Below, piece by piece: positions 9,492 to 17,758 of a DNA stretch of 64,000 nt (within the stretch, counting starts at the first letter, position 1; every line of letters starts with the position of its first letter). Where the stretch lies: positions 1-64,000 of the forward strand of contig NZ_JADCKQ010000012.1 of the NCBI RefSeq assembly GCF_016123485.1. Reading direction: 5' to 3'. The DNA is from Halocynthiibacter styelae. GTDB lineage: Bacteria; Pseudomonadota; Alphaproteobacteria; Rhodobacterales; Rhodobacteraceae. The position numbers and the translations under genes are program-made. The notes beneath the pieces are model-generated. The model was not told where the DNA came from. It searched no databases and worked only from the letters and a program-made list of their open reading frames with translations.

Positions 9492-9526
9492 AAAAAAACC
9501 ACCCTGGAAAGCAGGGTGGTTTTTTT
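9492..9526 (-). terminator. bidirectional intrinsic terminator after the HU-like gene
   Basis: AAAAAAACCACCCTG-GAAAG-CAGGGTGGTTTTTTT forms an 8-bp G/C-rich stem flanked by A7 and T7, so it can end transcription in both directions. On the minus strand it follows the HU-like stop by four bases. Confidence 0.92.
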
Positions 9527-9530
9527 CGGA

Positions 9531-9872
9531 TCACGCCTCGGTTTTTCCACCGGATCGACGGATTTTACAGGTATAGACCGTGGCGCCGCCGATATCCTTG
9601 ACCTGTTTCACGACGATTTTGCCAAGCGGCTGAAAAACCATCTGACTGTCTTCGGCCAGATTGTCGCCAATTTCTTCAAGGATCGCATCAAGGATCGGCC
9701 GGACTTCGTTTTTCCGCACTCCGGCACGACGTGCAACTTTTTCAATCAGATGTTTCTTCAGAATACGCGTATCTTCAGAGGCCTCTTGTGCAGCTGCCGC
9801 CGGTGCAGCTGTTGCTGGCGCCTTAACTATTGCTGGTTTTGCTTTGGCAGGTGCCTTGGTCGATGAACTCAT
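9531..9872 (-). CDS. HU-family DNA-binding protein with Ala/Lys/Pro-rich N-terminal tail
   Basis: A 113-residue protein. Residues 1-32 are a low-complexity Ala/Lys/Pro tail and the rest an HU/IHF-like fold (LIEKVARRAGVRKNEVRPILDAILEEIG, then LGKIVVKQVKDIGG). The DNA-inserting arm is short and lacks the textbook RNP motif, so this is a divergent member. Basic tails on HU proteins resemble histone H1 tails and should add sequence-independent DNA affinity. Role as a nucleoid protein is inferred from the fold. It lies downstream of lon on the same strand but is separated from it by a strong terminator, so it has its own promoter. Confidence 0.85.
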   Translation of the reverse strand: MSSSTKAPAKAKPAIVKAPATAAPAAAAQEASEDTRILKKHLIEKVARRAGVRKNEVRPILDAILEEIGDNLAEDSQMVFQPLGKIVVKQVKDIGGATVYTCKIRRSGGKTEA

Positions 9873-9965
9873 TTTAAGTTTACTCCGTTAACTACAGACA
9901 AAGGATAGCGGGGATGCCTCCCCCACACCACCCTAAACAATCCTTTAATCATGTCCGTTGTATGA

Positions 9966-9994
9966 AAGAAAAAAGGCGCGGACTAAACCGCGCC
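9966..9994 (-). terminator. intrinsic terminator of lon
   Basis: Read on the minus strand, GGCGCGG-TTTAGT-CCGCGCC is followed by TTTTTTCTTTC. It lies 23 bases past the lon stop and separates lon from the HU-like gene. Confidence 0.9.
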
Positions 9995-10016
9995 TTCGTC
10001 ATTCTGTCATCTGGTA

Positions 10017-12428
10017 TCAGTGCTGCGCCGTCACGCCAGCCTGGGTTTTCGTCGCCAGTGCGGCCTGGGCGGCGGCGGCTTCTTCGGCGACCTCGTCCCA
10101 TTCAACGGCCTCTGGTGCCTCAACCAGCGCATGCTTCAGAACCTCTGACACATGGCTGACCGGAATGATCGTCAGACCTTCTTTCACATTGTCCGGGATT
10201 TCCGGCAGGTCTTTTTCATTCTCTTCCGGGATCAGCACGGTTTTGATACCACCGCGCAGCGCCGCCAGAAGTTTTTCCTTCAGACCACCAATCGCCAGCA
10301 CATTCCCACGCAAGGTAACCTCGCCAGTCATGGCCACATCACGCTTTACAGCAATGCCAGTCAGCACAGACACGATAGAGGTCACCATGCCAACACCTGC
10401 AGAAGGGCCATCCTTTGGCGTCGCCCCTTCCGGCACGTGCACGTGGATGTCGATCTTTTCAAAATGCGGTGGCTTCACCCCGATTTCAGGGCTGATGGAA
10501 CGCACAAAGGAACTGGCGGCATCAATGGATTCTTTCATCACATCGCCAAGCTTACCGGTTGTCTTCATACGGCCCTTACCAGGCAGTTTCAGCGCTTCGA
10601 TCTGCAGCAGATCGCCGCCAACCGACGTCCAGGCCAGACCCGTGACAACACCCACCTGATTGTCCTTCTCAGCCAGACCAAAGCGGAATTTCTTCACGCC
10701 CAGGAAATCATCCAGATTATCCGCGTCAATCTTTACAGTTTCGGCTTCTTTCTTAACGATTTTGGTCACGGCTTTACGGGCCAGTTTCGCGATTTCACGC
10801 TGCAGGTTCCGCACCCCCGCTTCACGGGTGTAATGACGGATCAGACCAGTCAGCGCCCCATCGGTCACTTCCAGTTCGCCCTTGCGCAGACCGTGGTTTT
10901 TGATCTGCTTGTCGATCAGGTGATGACGCGCGATCTCAGCCTTCTCATCTTCGGTGTAACCGGCAAGGGAAATGATTTCCATCCGGTCCAGAAGCGGGCC
11001 AGGCATATTATAGCTGTTCGCAGTGGTCAGGAACATCACGTTAGAGAGGTCATATTCAACCTCCATATAGTGATCTGAGAAAGTAGAGTTCTGTTCCGGA
11101 TCAAGCACCTCCAGCATCGCAGATGCGGGATCACCACGGAAATCCTGACCCATCTTATCGATCTCATCCAGCAGGATCAGCGGGTTGGTGGTTTTCGCCT
11201 TCTTCAGCGCCTGAATGATCTTACCCGGCATAGAACCAATGTAAGTCCGGCGGTGACCGCGGATTTCGCTTTCGTCACGCACGCCACCCAGGGAAATGCG
11301 GATAAATTCACGCCCTGTCGCCTTGGCAACAGATTTACCCAGCGATGTTTTACCCACACCAGGAGGGCCGACAAGGCACATGATCGGGCCCTTCAGCTTT
11401 TTGGAACGCTGTTGTACCGCAAGATATTCAACGATACGTTCCTTAACCTTTTCCAGGCCATAGTGATCTTTATCCAGAACCGCCTGCGCGTTCGCCAGAT
11501 CCTTTTTCACCCGGGATTTCACACCCCATGGAATGGACAGCATCCAGTCCAGATAGTTGCGCACCACTGTTGCCTCTGCAGACATGGGTGACATGGATTT
11601 CAGTTTCTTAACTTCCGCATCCACCTTTTCACGGGCTTCTTTGGAAAACTTGGTTTCAGCGATCTTCGCTTCCAGTTCCTGAAGCTCATTCTGACCTTCA
11701 TCACCGTCGCCCAATTCCTTCTGAATGGCTTTCATCTGCTCATTCAGGTAATATTCACGCTGGGTGCGTTCCATCTGGGATTTCACGCGGGTTTTGATCT
11801 TTTTCTCAACGCGCAGAACCGACAGCTCCCCCTGCATCAGACCATAGATCTTCTCAAGGCGGGCCGCGATATCCAGGATTTCAAGGATTTCCTGTTTCTG
11901 TTCCACCTCAATCCCCAGGTGACCAGCCACAAGATCGGCCAGTTCATTGGGTTCACGGGTGTCGGCAACCGCTGTCAGGGCCTCTTCCGGGATGTTTTTC
12001 TTGATACGGGCGTAACGTTCAAATTCCTGATCAACAGACCGCAACAGGGCTTCTGATACAGCTTCATCGCCCGGCACTTCTTCCAAAAGCTCAGCGCGGA
12101 CTTCAAAGAAGTCATCATTCTCAACGAATTCGCTGATCTGCACACGGGATTTGCCTTCAACCAGCACTTTCACAGTGCCATCGGGCAGTTTCAGCAGCTG
12201 CAGCACATTTGCCAGCACACCAATACGGAAAATGCCATCCGCAGTCGGTTCATCTACGGAAGGATCCATCTGACAGGACAGCATGATCTGCTTGTCATCC
12301 TGCATGACCTCTTCCAGCGCGCGGATAGACCGTTCCCGGCCGACAAAAAGCGGCACGATCATATGGGGGAAAACCACAATATCGCGCAGGGGCAGGACGG
12401 GATAGGTCTGGTTAAGTTGCTCTTGCAT
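10017..12428 (-). CDS. lon: Lon ATP-dependent protease
   Basis: An 803-residue Lon of normal length with substrate-binding N-domain (PVLPLRDIVVFPHM), AAA+ domain with Walker A GPPGVGKT (Lys360) and Walker B ILLDEIDKM, and a protease domain with catalytic Ser676 in KDGPSAGVGM. It degrades misfolded and regulatory proteins in the cytosol as a homohexamer. The ATG at 12428 has AAGGA eight bases upstream; an earlier in-frame start at 12464 lacks this. The C-terminus has an Ala-rich tail beyond the enterobacterial end. A heat-shock type promoter lies about 60 bp upstream, consistent with sigma-32 control. Confidence 0.97.
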   Translation of the reverse strand: MQEQLNQTYPVLPLRDIVVFPHMIVPLFVGRERSIRALEEVMQDDKQIMLSCQMDPSVDEPTADGIFRIGVLANVLQLLKLPDGTVKVLVEGKSRVQISEFVENDDFFEVRAELLEEVPGDEAVSEALLRSVDQEFERYARIKKNIPEEALTAVADTREPNELADLVAGHLGIEVEQKQEILEILDIAARLEKIYGLMQGELSVLRVEKKIKTRVKSQMERTQREYYLNEQMKAIQKELGDGDEGQNELQELEAKIAETKFSKEAREKVDAEVKKLKSMSPMSAEATVVRNYLDWMLSIPWGVKSRVKKDLANAQAVLDKDHYGLEKVKERIVEYLAVQQRSKKLKGPIMCLVGPPGVGKTSLGKSVAKATGREFIRISLGGVRDESEIRGHRRTYIGSMPGKIIQALKKAKTTNPLILLDEIDKMGQDFRGDPASAMLEVLDPEQNSTFSDHYMEVEYDLSNVMFLTTANSYNMPGPLLDRMEIISLAGYTEDEKAEIARHHLIDKQIKNHGLRKGELEVTDGALTGLIRHYTREAGVRNLQREIAKLARKAVTKIVKKEAETVKIDADNLDDFLGVKKFRFGLAEKDNQVGVVTGLAWTSVGGDLLQIEALKLPGKGRMKTTGKLGDVMKESIDAASSFVRSISPEIGVKPPHFEKIDIHVHVPEGATPKDGPSAGVGMVTSIVSVLTGIAVKRDVAMTGEVTLRGNVLAIGGLKEKLLAALRGGIKTVLIPEENEKDLPEIPDNVKEGLTIIPVSHVSEVLKHALVEAPEAVEWDEVAEEAAAAQAALATKTQAGVTAQH

Positions 12429-12495
12429 TATCAATCCTTGCTTAGCAAAAGACGCAGGCCCCAAACGGCAGCCACGGTCTTCTCTGTTCGGAGAT

Positions 12496-12527
12496 CTGAG
12501 ATAGGGATGAAATGCCCCATATTCAAC
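12496..12527 (-). promoter_or_regulatory. candidate RpoH (heat-shock) promoter for lon
   Basis: On the minus strand GTTG (12527-12524) is followed after 18 bases by CCTATCTCAG (12505-12496). The -10 fits the alphaproteobacterial RpoH pattern CYTATNTNNG at every defined base. The -35 departs from CTTG at its first base. Initiation near 12488 would leave a 60-nt leader on lon, a known heat-shock gene. Confidence 0.5.
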
Positions 12528-12721
12528 CTTGATCCCATAAGTTGGCCGCGATCATGCACCTTGCAGAAACCCGCTGCAAGGGGCCAACCCCACCTTTATA
12601 GCAGAGTTGGCATGGATTTTCTTAAATTCGGTTAAACCGTCTCAGAATGCATCACCGCTGACATCCCTGAGAACATCAGATGATCTGCGGTAAGCCCAGT
12701 AAACTTTACAGTCCGCTGAAC

Positions 12722-13849
12722 TTACAGCGGCTCAATATCGCCCTGGGCGCGGGTTTCGTGGAAAGTTTTCTCAAACTCCGCAAAACGTCCTTCAGAGATC
12801 GCATCGCGCATGCCCTGCATCAGCTCCTGGAAGTAATGCAGGTTGTGCCAGGTCAGCAGCATGCCGGAAATCATTTCCTGGCTGCGGAAAACGTGATGCA
12901 GATACGCGCGGGAATAGTTGGAACAGGCCGGGCATGTGCAGGCTTCATCCAACGGGCGCGGATCATCCGCATGGCGGGCGTTTTTGATGTTCACAACACC
13001 ATTGCGCGTGAACACCTGCCCCGTGCGGCCAGACCGGCTGGGCAACACGCAATCCATCATATCAATGCCACGCGCCACAGCCCCAACGATATCGTCAGGC
13101 TTGCCCACGCCCATCAGGTAACGCGGCTTATCTTCCGGCAGGAAACCAGGGGCATAATCAAGACAGTCAAACATTTTCTCCTGCCCCTCGCCCACTGCAA
13201 GACCGCCAACAGCATAGCCATCAAACCCGATCTCACGCAGGGCCTGCGCAGATTCCTCACGCAAATCAGCCTCAAGCCCGCCCTGCATAATACCAAACAG
13301 CGCATGTCCCGGACGATCACCAAAGGCATCACGCGAACGCTGCGCCCACCGCATCGACAGACGCATGCTTTCGGCAATCCGGTCTTTATCCGCAGGCAGT
13401 GCCGGGCATTCGTCAAAACACATGACAATGTCAGACCCCAGAAGCTGCTGAATTTCCATGCTGCGTTCCGGGGTCAGTTCATGACTGGACCCGTCAATGT
13501 GACTTTTGAAAGTCACGCCCTTTTCTGTCAGCTTGCGCAGCCCCGCAAGGCTCATGACCTGAAACCCGCCGCTGTCGGTCAGAATGGGTTTGTCCCAGTT
13601 CATGAACTTATGCAGCCCGCCCAGACGGTCAATGCGTTCTGCCGTCGGGCGCAACATCAGGTGATACGTATTGCCCAGCAGGATATCTGCGCCAGTCGCC
13701 GCAACGCTTTCCGGCATCATCGCTTTCACCGTGGCCGCCGTGCCCACAGGCATAAAGGCCGGCGTGCGGATGTCGCCACGCGGGGTTGATATCACACCTG
13801 TCCGGGCTTTTCCGTCGGTGGCGTTCAAAGAATAGCTGAATTTGGTCAT
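12722..13849 (-). CDS. tgt: queuine tRNA-ribosyltransferase
   Basis: A 375-residue TGT, the standard bacterial length. It exchanges guanine-34 for preQ1 in GUN-anticodon tRNAs. Visible are the substrate-base Asp in [13 protein letters not shown], the second catalytic Asp in [12 protein letters not shown], and the zinc site [16 protein letters not shown] near the C-terminus. The ATG at 13849 (MTKFSYSL) gives the family N-terminus; its ribosome site is weak. No queuosine biosynthesis gene is adjacent and queA is not in the window. Confidence 0.96.
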   Translation of the reverse strand: MTKFSYSLNATDGKARTGVISTPRGDIRTPAFMPVGTAATVKAMMPESVAATGADILLGNTYHLMLRPTAERIDRLGGLHKFMNWDKPILTDSGGFQVMSLAGLRKLTEKGVTFKSHIDGSSHELTPERSMEIQQLLGSDIVMCFDECPALPADKDRIAESMRLSMRWAQRSRDAFGDRPGHALFGIMQGGLEADLREESAQALREIGFDGYAVGGLAVGEGQEKMFDCLDYAPGFLPEDKPRYLMGVGKPDDIVGAVARGIDMMDCVLPSRSGRTGQVFTRNGVVNIKNARHADDPRPLDEACTCPACSNYSRAYLHHVFRSQEMISGMLLTWHNLHYFQELMQGMRDAISEGRFAEFEKTFHETRAQGDIEPL

Positions 13850-13958
13850 AGAGACCGAATGTCCCAATTTTCCTGGGTTGCCAAGGGAAAAATAAGAAAC
13901 AGAGGTGATCAACTCTCACAAAACAGATGGCCCTGGTGCATTGATTACCTGACTCCAT

Positions 13959-14006
13959 AAAAAACTTCGCCCCCAGAAATTCCGGCTACCCGGAACGTCT
14001 GGGGGC
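13959..14006 (-). terminator. hairpin with T-tract on the minus strand, possible terminator of an unseen small RNA
   Basis: The outer stem has 9 bp and the inner stem 6 bp, with a 2x2 internal loop (AA/CG) and a CTAC tetraloop, then GAAG and T6 on the minus strand. No minus-strand gene lies directly upstream of it within 260 bp, so it either ends a small RNA or blocks antisense readthrough toward tgt. Confidence 0.4.
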
Positions 14007-14122
14007 TGCAATCCGAACGGGACGCACTTACTAACTAATACAAGCAACTTTATGGCGGCTGCTGCTGATTCCAATTTATGCACGCCAACCGGCTGATCTG
14101 CAATTTCGGAAATCAGACGCAC

Positions 14123-14140
14123 TGTCTCAGAATTGAGACA
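14123..14140. promoter_or_regulatory. perfect 7-bp dyad upstream of the HTH regulator
   Basis: TGTCTCA-GAAT-TGAGACA lies 133 bp before the regulator start. Its size and symmetry suit a dimeric HTH repressor, so autoregulation is possible. A weak hairpin followed by TTTT is the alternative reading. Confidence 0.4.
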
Positions 14141-14273
14141 TTTTAGATTCCATTCTGCTATTAACCATGTATATTGTAGCTGTAAGGTTGCAGGTTAGAC
14201 GTTTACTTTTGCGCTGCGTGAATCTTTTGATTGAACGTGCCCCCCTGTAAAACATAGGAAAAAATGATCCTAT

Positions 14274-15077
14274 ATGTCTGTATCCAAAGTATTTTCTCTT
14301 AACTTGCGCCGGCTAACAGACCAGGTTGGCAATGTGTCCGAAGTTGCGCGCCTGCTGGACATTAACCGGGCACAGTTCAACAGGTATCTGAGTGCCGAAT
14401 CTTACCCCAAGCCGCCGATACTGGCACGCATTTGCGATTATTTCGGTGTTGATGCCCGGATTCTGACAGATCCGCTGGATGAAGAGGCTTTGCACGCCCT
14501 GCCGGAACCTGGCACAGAAAGAAAACCCTCCTCCCCAAGCCACTTCTGGGAAAATGCTGCCCATTGGCTGCCTGAATGCGATTTCGATACACCCGGCCAG
14601 AAGCACATCGAAGATGGTCTGTATCTCTATTGGCGTCAGTCACTGGCAAATAAGGCACAATATATAGCCACCCCAGCACAAATCGGCACGACCAGAGGTC
14701 TTCGTACATTTCGTATGTATGGCGTCAAATCACCGATCATGATGACCCATACACTGCCTCCCAGGCAACGCGAAATTCGTGGTATTCTGCTTGGACAGGA
14801 GCTGGGAATTGCCATTTTTCTGCCCCCCAGCCAGACATCATTGTCCAGTATCACAATTTACCTGAACAACAGCTACAGCAACAGTTCCGTCTTTCTTTCT
14901 GGCCACACCACCATTGCCCGGGATCCCCGGGGGAACTACAGCAACACCGCACGCTGCCTGTTTCAGCGCCTTCCGGCGGATCCACGCTCTGTCGTATTTG
15001 CTGCAAGACATCACCGCTACTTTAAGCCGGAAGAGCTTCCCACAGACGTTGCTCCCCTGCTCCTGACGAAAGGCTGA
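14274..15077 (+). CDS. helix-turn-helix (XRE-like) transcriptional regulator with uncharacterised C-terminal domain
   Basis: Residues 8-62 form an HTH of the Cro/CI type (VGNVSEVARLLDINRAQFNRYLSAESYPK), followed by FGVDARILTDPL, typical of phage-repressor-like N-domains. The remaining 190 residues, with WRQSLANKAQYI, GILLGQELGIAIF and YNSNSSVFLSGHTTIARDP-like beta segments, match no family I can name and may be a ligand-binding domain. There is no visible peptidase or kinase motif. It stands alone; the upstream region has a perfect dyad. Targets are unknown. Confidence 0.75.
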   Translation: MSVSKVFSLNLRRLTDQVGNVSEVARLLDINRAQFNRYLSAESYPKPPILARICDYFGVDARILTDPLDEEALHALPEPGTERKPSSPSHFWENAAHWLPECDFDTPGQKHIEDGLYLYWRQSLANKAQYIATPAQIGTTRGLRTFRMYGVKSPIMMTHTLPPRQREIRGILLGQELGIAIFLPPSQTSLSSITIYLNNSYSNSSVFLSGHTTIARDPRGNYSNTARCLFQRLPADPRSVVFAARHHRYFKPEELPTDVAPLLLTKG

Positions 15078-15171
15078 ATAGCCTGGTGGCGACATTTTAG
15101 CTGGTCAGAACCTCTGGACCTCTTTCACGATAATCCCTATATCTTCACTCAGGTAATGAAAGAGACCCGTG

Positions 15172-15537
15172 ATGACTGCAGAGACATCTGCGCCAATGGA
15201 AGGCGCCCCGCTGATCAAACCCTCCTCAACCAACCACGAAATGTATGACACAGTGGTCGAGGCCTGCCGTTCCGTATTTGACCCGGAAATTCCGGTGAAC
15301 ATCTACGATCTTGGCCTGATCTATACGATTGAAATCAGTGACACCAATGAGGTCGCTGTTCTGATGTCCCTCACCGCTCCGGGTTGCCCTGTGGCCGGCG
15401 AAATGCCGGGTTGGGTTGCTGAGGCGATTGAACCGCTGCCGGGCATTCAGTCCGTCAGCGTTGAACTTGTCTGGGAGCCACCCTGGGGCATGGAGATGAT
15501 GTCAGATGAGGCACGTCTCGAACTGGGCTTTATGTAA
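15172..15537 (+). CDS. SufT-like MIP18 (DUF59) Fe-S assembly protein
   Basis: A 121-residue MIP18-fold protein with VFDPEIPVNIYDLGLIY, then LMSLTAPGCPVAGEMPGWV containing the conserved Cys, and the C-terminal VELVWEPPW. SufT/MIP18 proteins help deliver or mature Fe-S clusters. A GTG directly precedes the ATG and either could initiate. The next gene is an A-type Fe-S carrier 23 bases downstream, which supports the role. The SufBCDS scaffold genes are not next to it in this window. Confidence 0.88.
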   Translation: MTAETSAPMEGAPLIKPSSTNHEMYDTVVEACRSVFDPEIPVNIYDLGLIYTIEISDTNEVAVLMSLTAPGCPVAGEMPGWVAEAIEPLPGIQSVSVELVWEPPWGMEMMSDEARLELGFM

Positions 15538-15560
15538 GCCCTGACAAAAGGAAACGCGCG

Positions 15561-15944
15561 ATGTTTGGTATTCCGGGAAAACAGGCGGTCACCATGACCC
15601 CCGCCGCTGTGAAACAGATCACAAAGCTCATGGTTGCCAAAGGCCATGCGGGCCTGCGCATTGGCGTGCGCAAAGGTGGCTGTGCCGGCATGGAATACAC
15701 GATGGATTACGTCGATGCCGCCGACACCCATGATGAAGTCGTCGAACAAGATGGTGCCCGTGTGATGATTGCACCCATGGCGCAGATGTTTCTGATCGGC
15801 ACAGAGGTTGATTATGAAGTTGGCCTGCTGGAAAGCGGGTTTAAGTTCAACAACCCCAATGTGTCAGACGCCTGCGGATGTGGGGAAAGTATCCGCTTTG
15901 AAGGTATGGATGGTCCGGCGGGCGATTTAAAACTGCCACAGTAA
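15561..15944 (+). CDS. A-type iron-sulfur cluster carrier (SufA/IscA family)
   Basis: A 127-residue protein with the three cluster-binding cysteines: Cys41 in RKGGCAGMEY and Cys105 and Cys107 in DACGCGES. The spacing of more than 60 residues between the first and the pair is the family norm. A-type carriers accept a cluster from the scaffold and pass it to apoproteins in the cytosol. AAAGGAAACG lies just upstream of the ATG. It pairs with the SufT-like gene and ends at a clear terminator. The choice between SufA, IscA and ErpA cannot be made from motifs alone. Confidence 0.9.
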   Translation: MFGIPGKQAVTMTPAAVKQITKLMVAKGHAGLRIGVRKGGCAGMEYTMDYVDAADTHDEVVEQDGARVMIAPMAQMFLIGTEVDYEVGLLESGFKFNNPNVSDACGCGESIRFEGMDGPAGDLKLPQ

Positions 15945-15968
15945 GCCCCACCAGAACGCACGTCCCGA

Positions 15969-15996
15969 ACCCGCCCCAGTGGCGGGTTTTCTTTTG
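15969..15996 (+). terminator. intrinsic terminator after the Fe-S assembly pair
   Basis: ACCCGCC-CCAGT-GGCGGGT is followed by TTTCTTTTGC. It isolates the Fe-S genes from the downstream small secreted protein. Confidence 0.9.
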
Positions 15997-16038
15997 CTCG
16001 CGCTTTTAACAACCTCTGAATCCCCCGTTCCCCGCGTA

Positions 16039-16128
16039 TGCATAAGTAGTGCATAGAAAGTGCATGGTTTGTGCATGCGATATTCTGACGTTTTGGCTTG
16101 TTTCATCCGCTCACAGATTGGTGTGCAT
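16039..16128 (+). promoter_or_regulatory. phased TGCAT array, copy 1
   Basis: TGCAT occurs at 16039, 16050, 16061 and 16072, exactly 11 bp apart, and again at 16124, 52 bp after the fourth. All five therefore lie on about the same face of the helix. The same five sites with the same spacings are found before the second gene copy. Most sites are preceded by a purine-rich spacer, giving GTGCATAGAAA-like units. I do not recognise the regulator. Confidence 0.75.
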
Positions 16129-16150
16129 GTGTGAACATTAAAAACGCAAT

Positions 16151-16264
16151 CCTCACGGTTCTGTGTCTTGAAGGTGATCTGAAGCACCCCCAAATCAATC
16201 ACATCGGAAGCACAAAGACTTCCTCCAAAATTCGAAACACCCAGACCCTTGAAAGGTTAACGCT
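16151..16264 (+). promoter_or_regulatory. highly conserved 5' leader, copy 1
   Basis: These 114 bases differ from 26084-26197 at one position only, and the identity runs on for another 77 bases into the coding sequence, while the later coding region and both flanks diverge. A leader more conserved than its gene suggests an RNA-level or operator function, or recent conversion. GAAAGG lies ten bases before the ATG. Confidence 0.6.
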
Positions 16265-16576
16265 ATGAAAACTGTAATCGCATCCATCCTCGCCCTGACT
16301 GTTGCTGCTCCTGCTTTTGCGGGTGCCAAAGATGTTGAGGCGCATTTCGCCCAGGACAACACCGGTATTGAAAGCGTTGTTGTTGAACGCTCTGCCCCAG
16401 TTTCAGCAGAAGCTGTTGAAATTTTTTCTGATCTGGCGCTTGAGGCTGGCACAGGCATCGAGACACAAGCCAATCCATCCGTCGGCGCAACCCTGTCCTC
16501 CAAGGGCGGCGTGAACCCGGTTGCCGCTGCATGGTTCGCAGGCCAGCTGGCATCCGAGGACGCATCTGACCGGTAA
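16265..16576 (+). CDS. small secreted protein, duplicated (copy 1)
   Basis: A 103-residue protein with a signal peptide of about 19 residues (MKTVIASILALTVAAPAFA), leaving a mature acidic chain of about 84 residues with no Cys. Segments include DVEAHFAQDNTG, VEIFSDLALEAGTG, and GGVNPVAAAWFAGQLASED at the C-terminus. It matches no family I know. A near twin lies 9.9 kb downstream, differing at about six residues. The gene has its own regulatory array, long leader and terminator, so it is a single-gene unit. Export to the periplasm is predicted; function is unknown. Confidence 0.75.
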   Translation: MKTVIASILALTVAAPAFAGAKDVEAHFAQDNTGIESVVVERSAPVSAEAVEIFSDLALEAGTGIETQANPSVGATLSSKGGVNPVAAAWFAGQLASEDASDR

Positions 16577-16605
16577 GGTTAAAAGTTAATAACCACGACG
16601 AAACG

Positions 16606-16637
16606 AAAAGGCCCGGGGGAAACTCCGGGCCTTTTTT
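16606..16637 (+). terminator. terminator of small secreted protein copy 1
   Basis: AAAAGGCCCGG-GGGAAACT-CCGGGCCTTTT followed by TTC. Copy 2 has an equivalent but diverged hairpin. Confidence 0.9.
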
Positions 16638-16730
16638 CATTCAGACCCCCCACTTCTGCCTGCAATTCCCTTGACGCCCCGCCATCCGCCTGCGAATTCT
16701 TGCAAAAGAAATCAAAAAGGACGACAGGCA

Positions 16731-17480
16731 ATGCGCAGAAAGCTCGCCGCTGGCAACTGGAAAATGAACGGTACAACCATTTCCCTTACCGAAGCGGAAA
16801 ACCTCGCGAAAGCATACACTTCCCCAAGTGTAGACCTGTTGATCTGCCCCCCGTCCACCCTGCTGTCCCGCCTTTCTGAAACACTTGGCAACAGCCCGAT
16901 CGCAACCGGCGGTCAGGACTGTCACGCCGCCACATCCGGCGCGCACACCGGTGATGTTTCCGCAGAGATGCTGAAAGATTCCGGCGCAACCTATGTGATC
17001 CTTGGTCATTCAGAACGCCGTGACACCTATGACGAAGAAAGCGAAGAGGTCCGCGCAAAGGCCGGTACTGCAATGGAAAACGGGCTGACAGCTGTTGTTT
17101 GCCTTGGCGAAAGCCTGGCGCAGCGCGAAGCCAATAACACGCTGGATATCATTGGTGGTCAGCTGGCCGGTTCAGTGCCTGACGGGGCAACTGGTGAAAA
17201 CCTGGTGATCGCCTATGAACCCGTCTGGGCCATCGGCACGGGCCTTGTGCCAACCCTGGAACAAATCGCCGAAGTCCATGGTTTCATTCGCGAAAGACTG
17301 ATCCGTCGCTTTGGCGAGGAAACCGGCAACGCGATCCGCATTCTTTACGGCGGCTCTGTCAAAGCCGCCAACGCCACTGAAATCTTCTCTGTCGCAGATG
17401 TGGACGGCGCACTTGTTGGGGGGGCCTCCCTGAAAGCCTCTGATTTCTCAGGCATTATCGATGCGCTTGAAAAAGCCTGA
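16731..17480 (+). CDS. tpiA: triosephosphate isomerase
   Basis: A 249-residue TIM barrel that interconverts dihydroxyacetone phosphate and glyceraldehyde-3-phosphate in glycolysis and gluconeogenesis. Catalytic residues are Lys11 (GNWKMNG), His93 (LGHSERR) and Glu163 (AYEPVWAIGTG), and the phosphate-binding GGSVK is near the C-terminus. The ATG at 16731 has AAGGA upstream and gives the standard N-terminus; an in-frame start at 16671 does not. No other glycolytic gene is adjacent. Confidence 0.97.
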   Translation: MRRKLAAGNWKMNGTTISLTEAENLAKAYTSPSVDLLICPPSTLLSRLSETLGNSPIATGGQDCHAATSGAHTGDVSAEMLKDSGATYVILGHSERRDTYDEESEEVRAKAGTAMENGLTAVVCLGESLAQREANNTLDIIGGQLAGSVPDGATGENLVIAYEPVWAIGTGLVPTLEQIAEVHGFIRERLIRRFGEETGNAIRILYGGSVKAANATEIFSVADVDGALVGGASLKASDFSGIIDALEKA

Positions 17481-17482
17481 CC

Positions 17483-17758
17483 ATGAACAGCAACACGCCC
17501 CTGGTCTCCGGGGAAACTCTGATGGCGGCACTGCGCCTGTGGCAGGCCCGCGTTGACGCGGAACTGATCACGCAGGGGTATCCATTCATGGCCGGACCAC
17601 AGGGGCAAAAGCGAAAATATTCGCGACTTCACAGGAGCCAGAGATGCAGAAATTCACCCAGTCCCCCACCGATCCGGAATTCGTTCAGAACCCCTATCCG
17701 TTTTATGAACGCCTGCGGGCTGCCGGGGATTTTGCCTTCTGGGATGATTACAACCTGA
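17483..17758 (+). CDS. doubtful small open frame between tpiA and the P450 gene
   Basis: The frame opens with ATG two bases after the tpiA stop and encodes 91 residues. The first 45 or so (MNSNTPLVSGETLMAALRLW and on) look coding, with sensible codon use and an amphipathic helix, but the frame then runs 115 bases into the P450 gene in another frame and becomes Arg/Pro/Ser-rich. It may be a short real peptide, a gene remnant, or chance. I see no homologue. Confidence 0.25.
   Translation: MNSNTPLVSGETLMAALRLWQARVDAELITQGYPFMAGPQGQKRKYSRLHRSQRCRNSPSPPPIRNSFRTPIRFMNACGLPGILPSGMITT

Larger units (their letters stand above)
13850..14273. other. 424-bp intergenic region with two strong dyads
   Basis: The stretch is relatively A/T-rich and has no convincing gene. 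It holds a long hairpin at 13969-14006, GCCCCCAGA..TTCCGG-CTAC-CCGGAA..TCTGGGGGC. On the minus strand this is followed four bases later by T6, so it could terminate a small minus-strand transcript. A perfect 18-bp dyad, TGTCTCA-GAAT-TGAGACA, sits at 14123-14140 and is followed by TTTT on the plus strand. Confidence 0.5.

Noticed and set aside
13916-14122. 68-residue minus-strand open frame upstream of tgt
   Set aside because: It covers the hairpin region, has no domain or ribosome site, and the codons look random.
16039-16128. CRISPR array from the regularly spaced repeats
   Set aside because: Repeat units are 5 bp with 6-bp spacers, far too short, and there are no cas genes.
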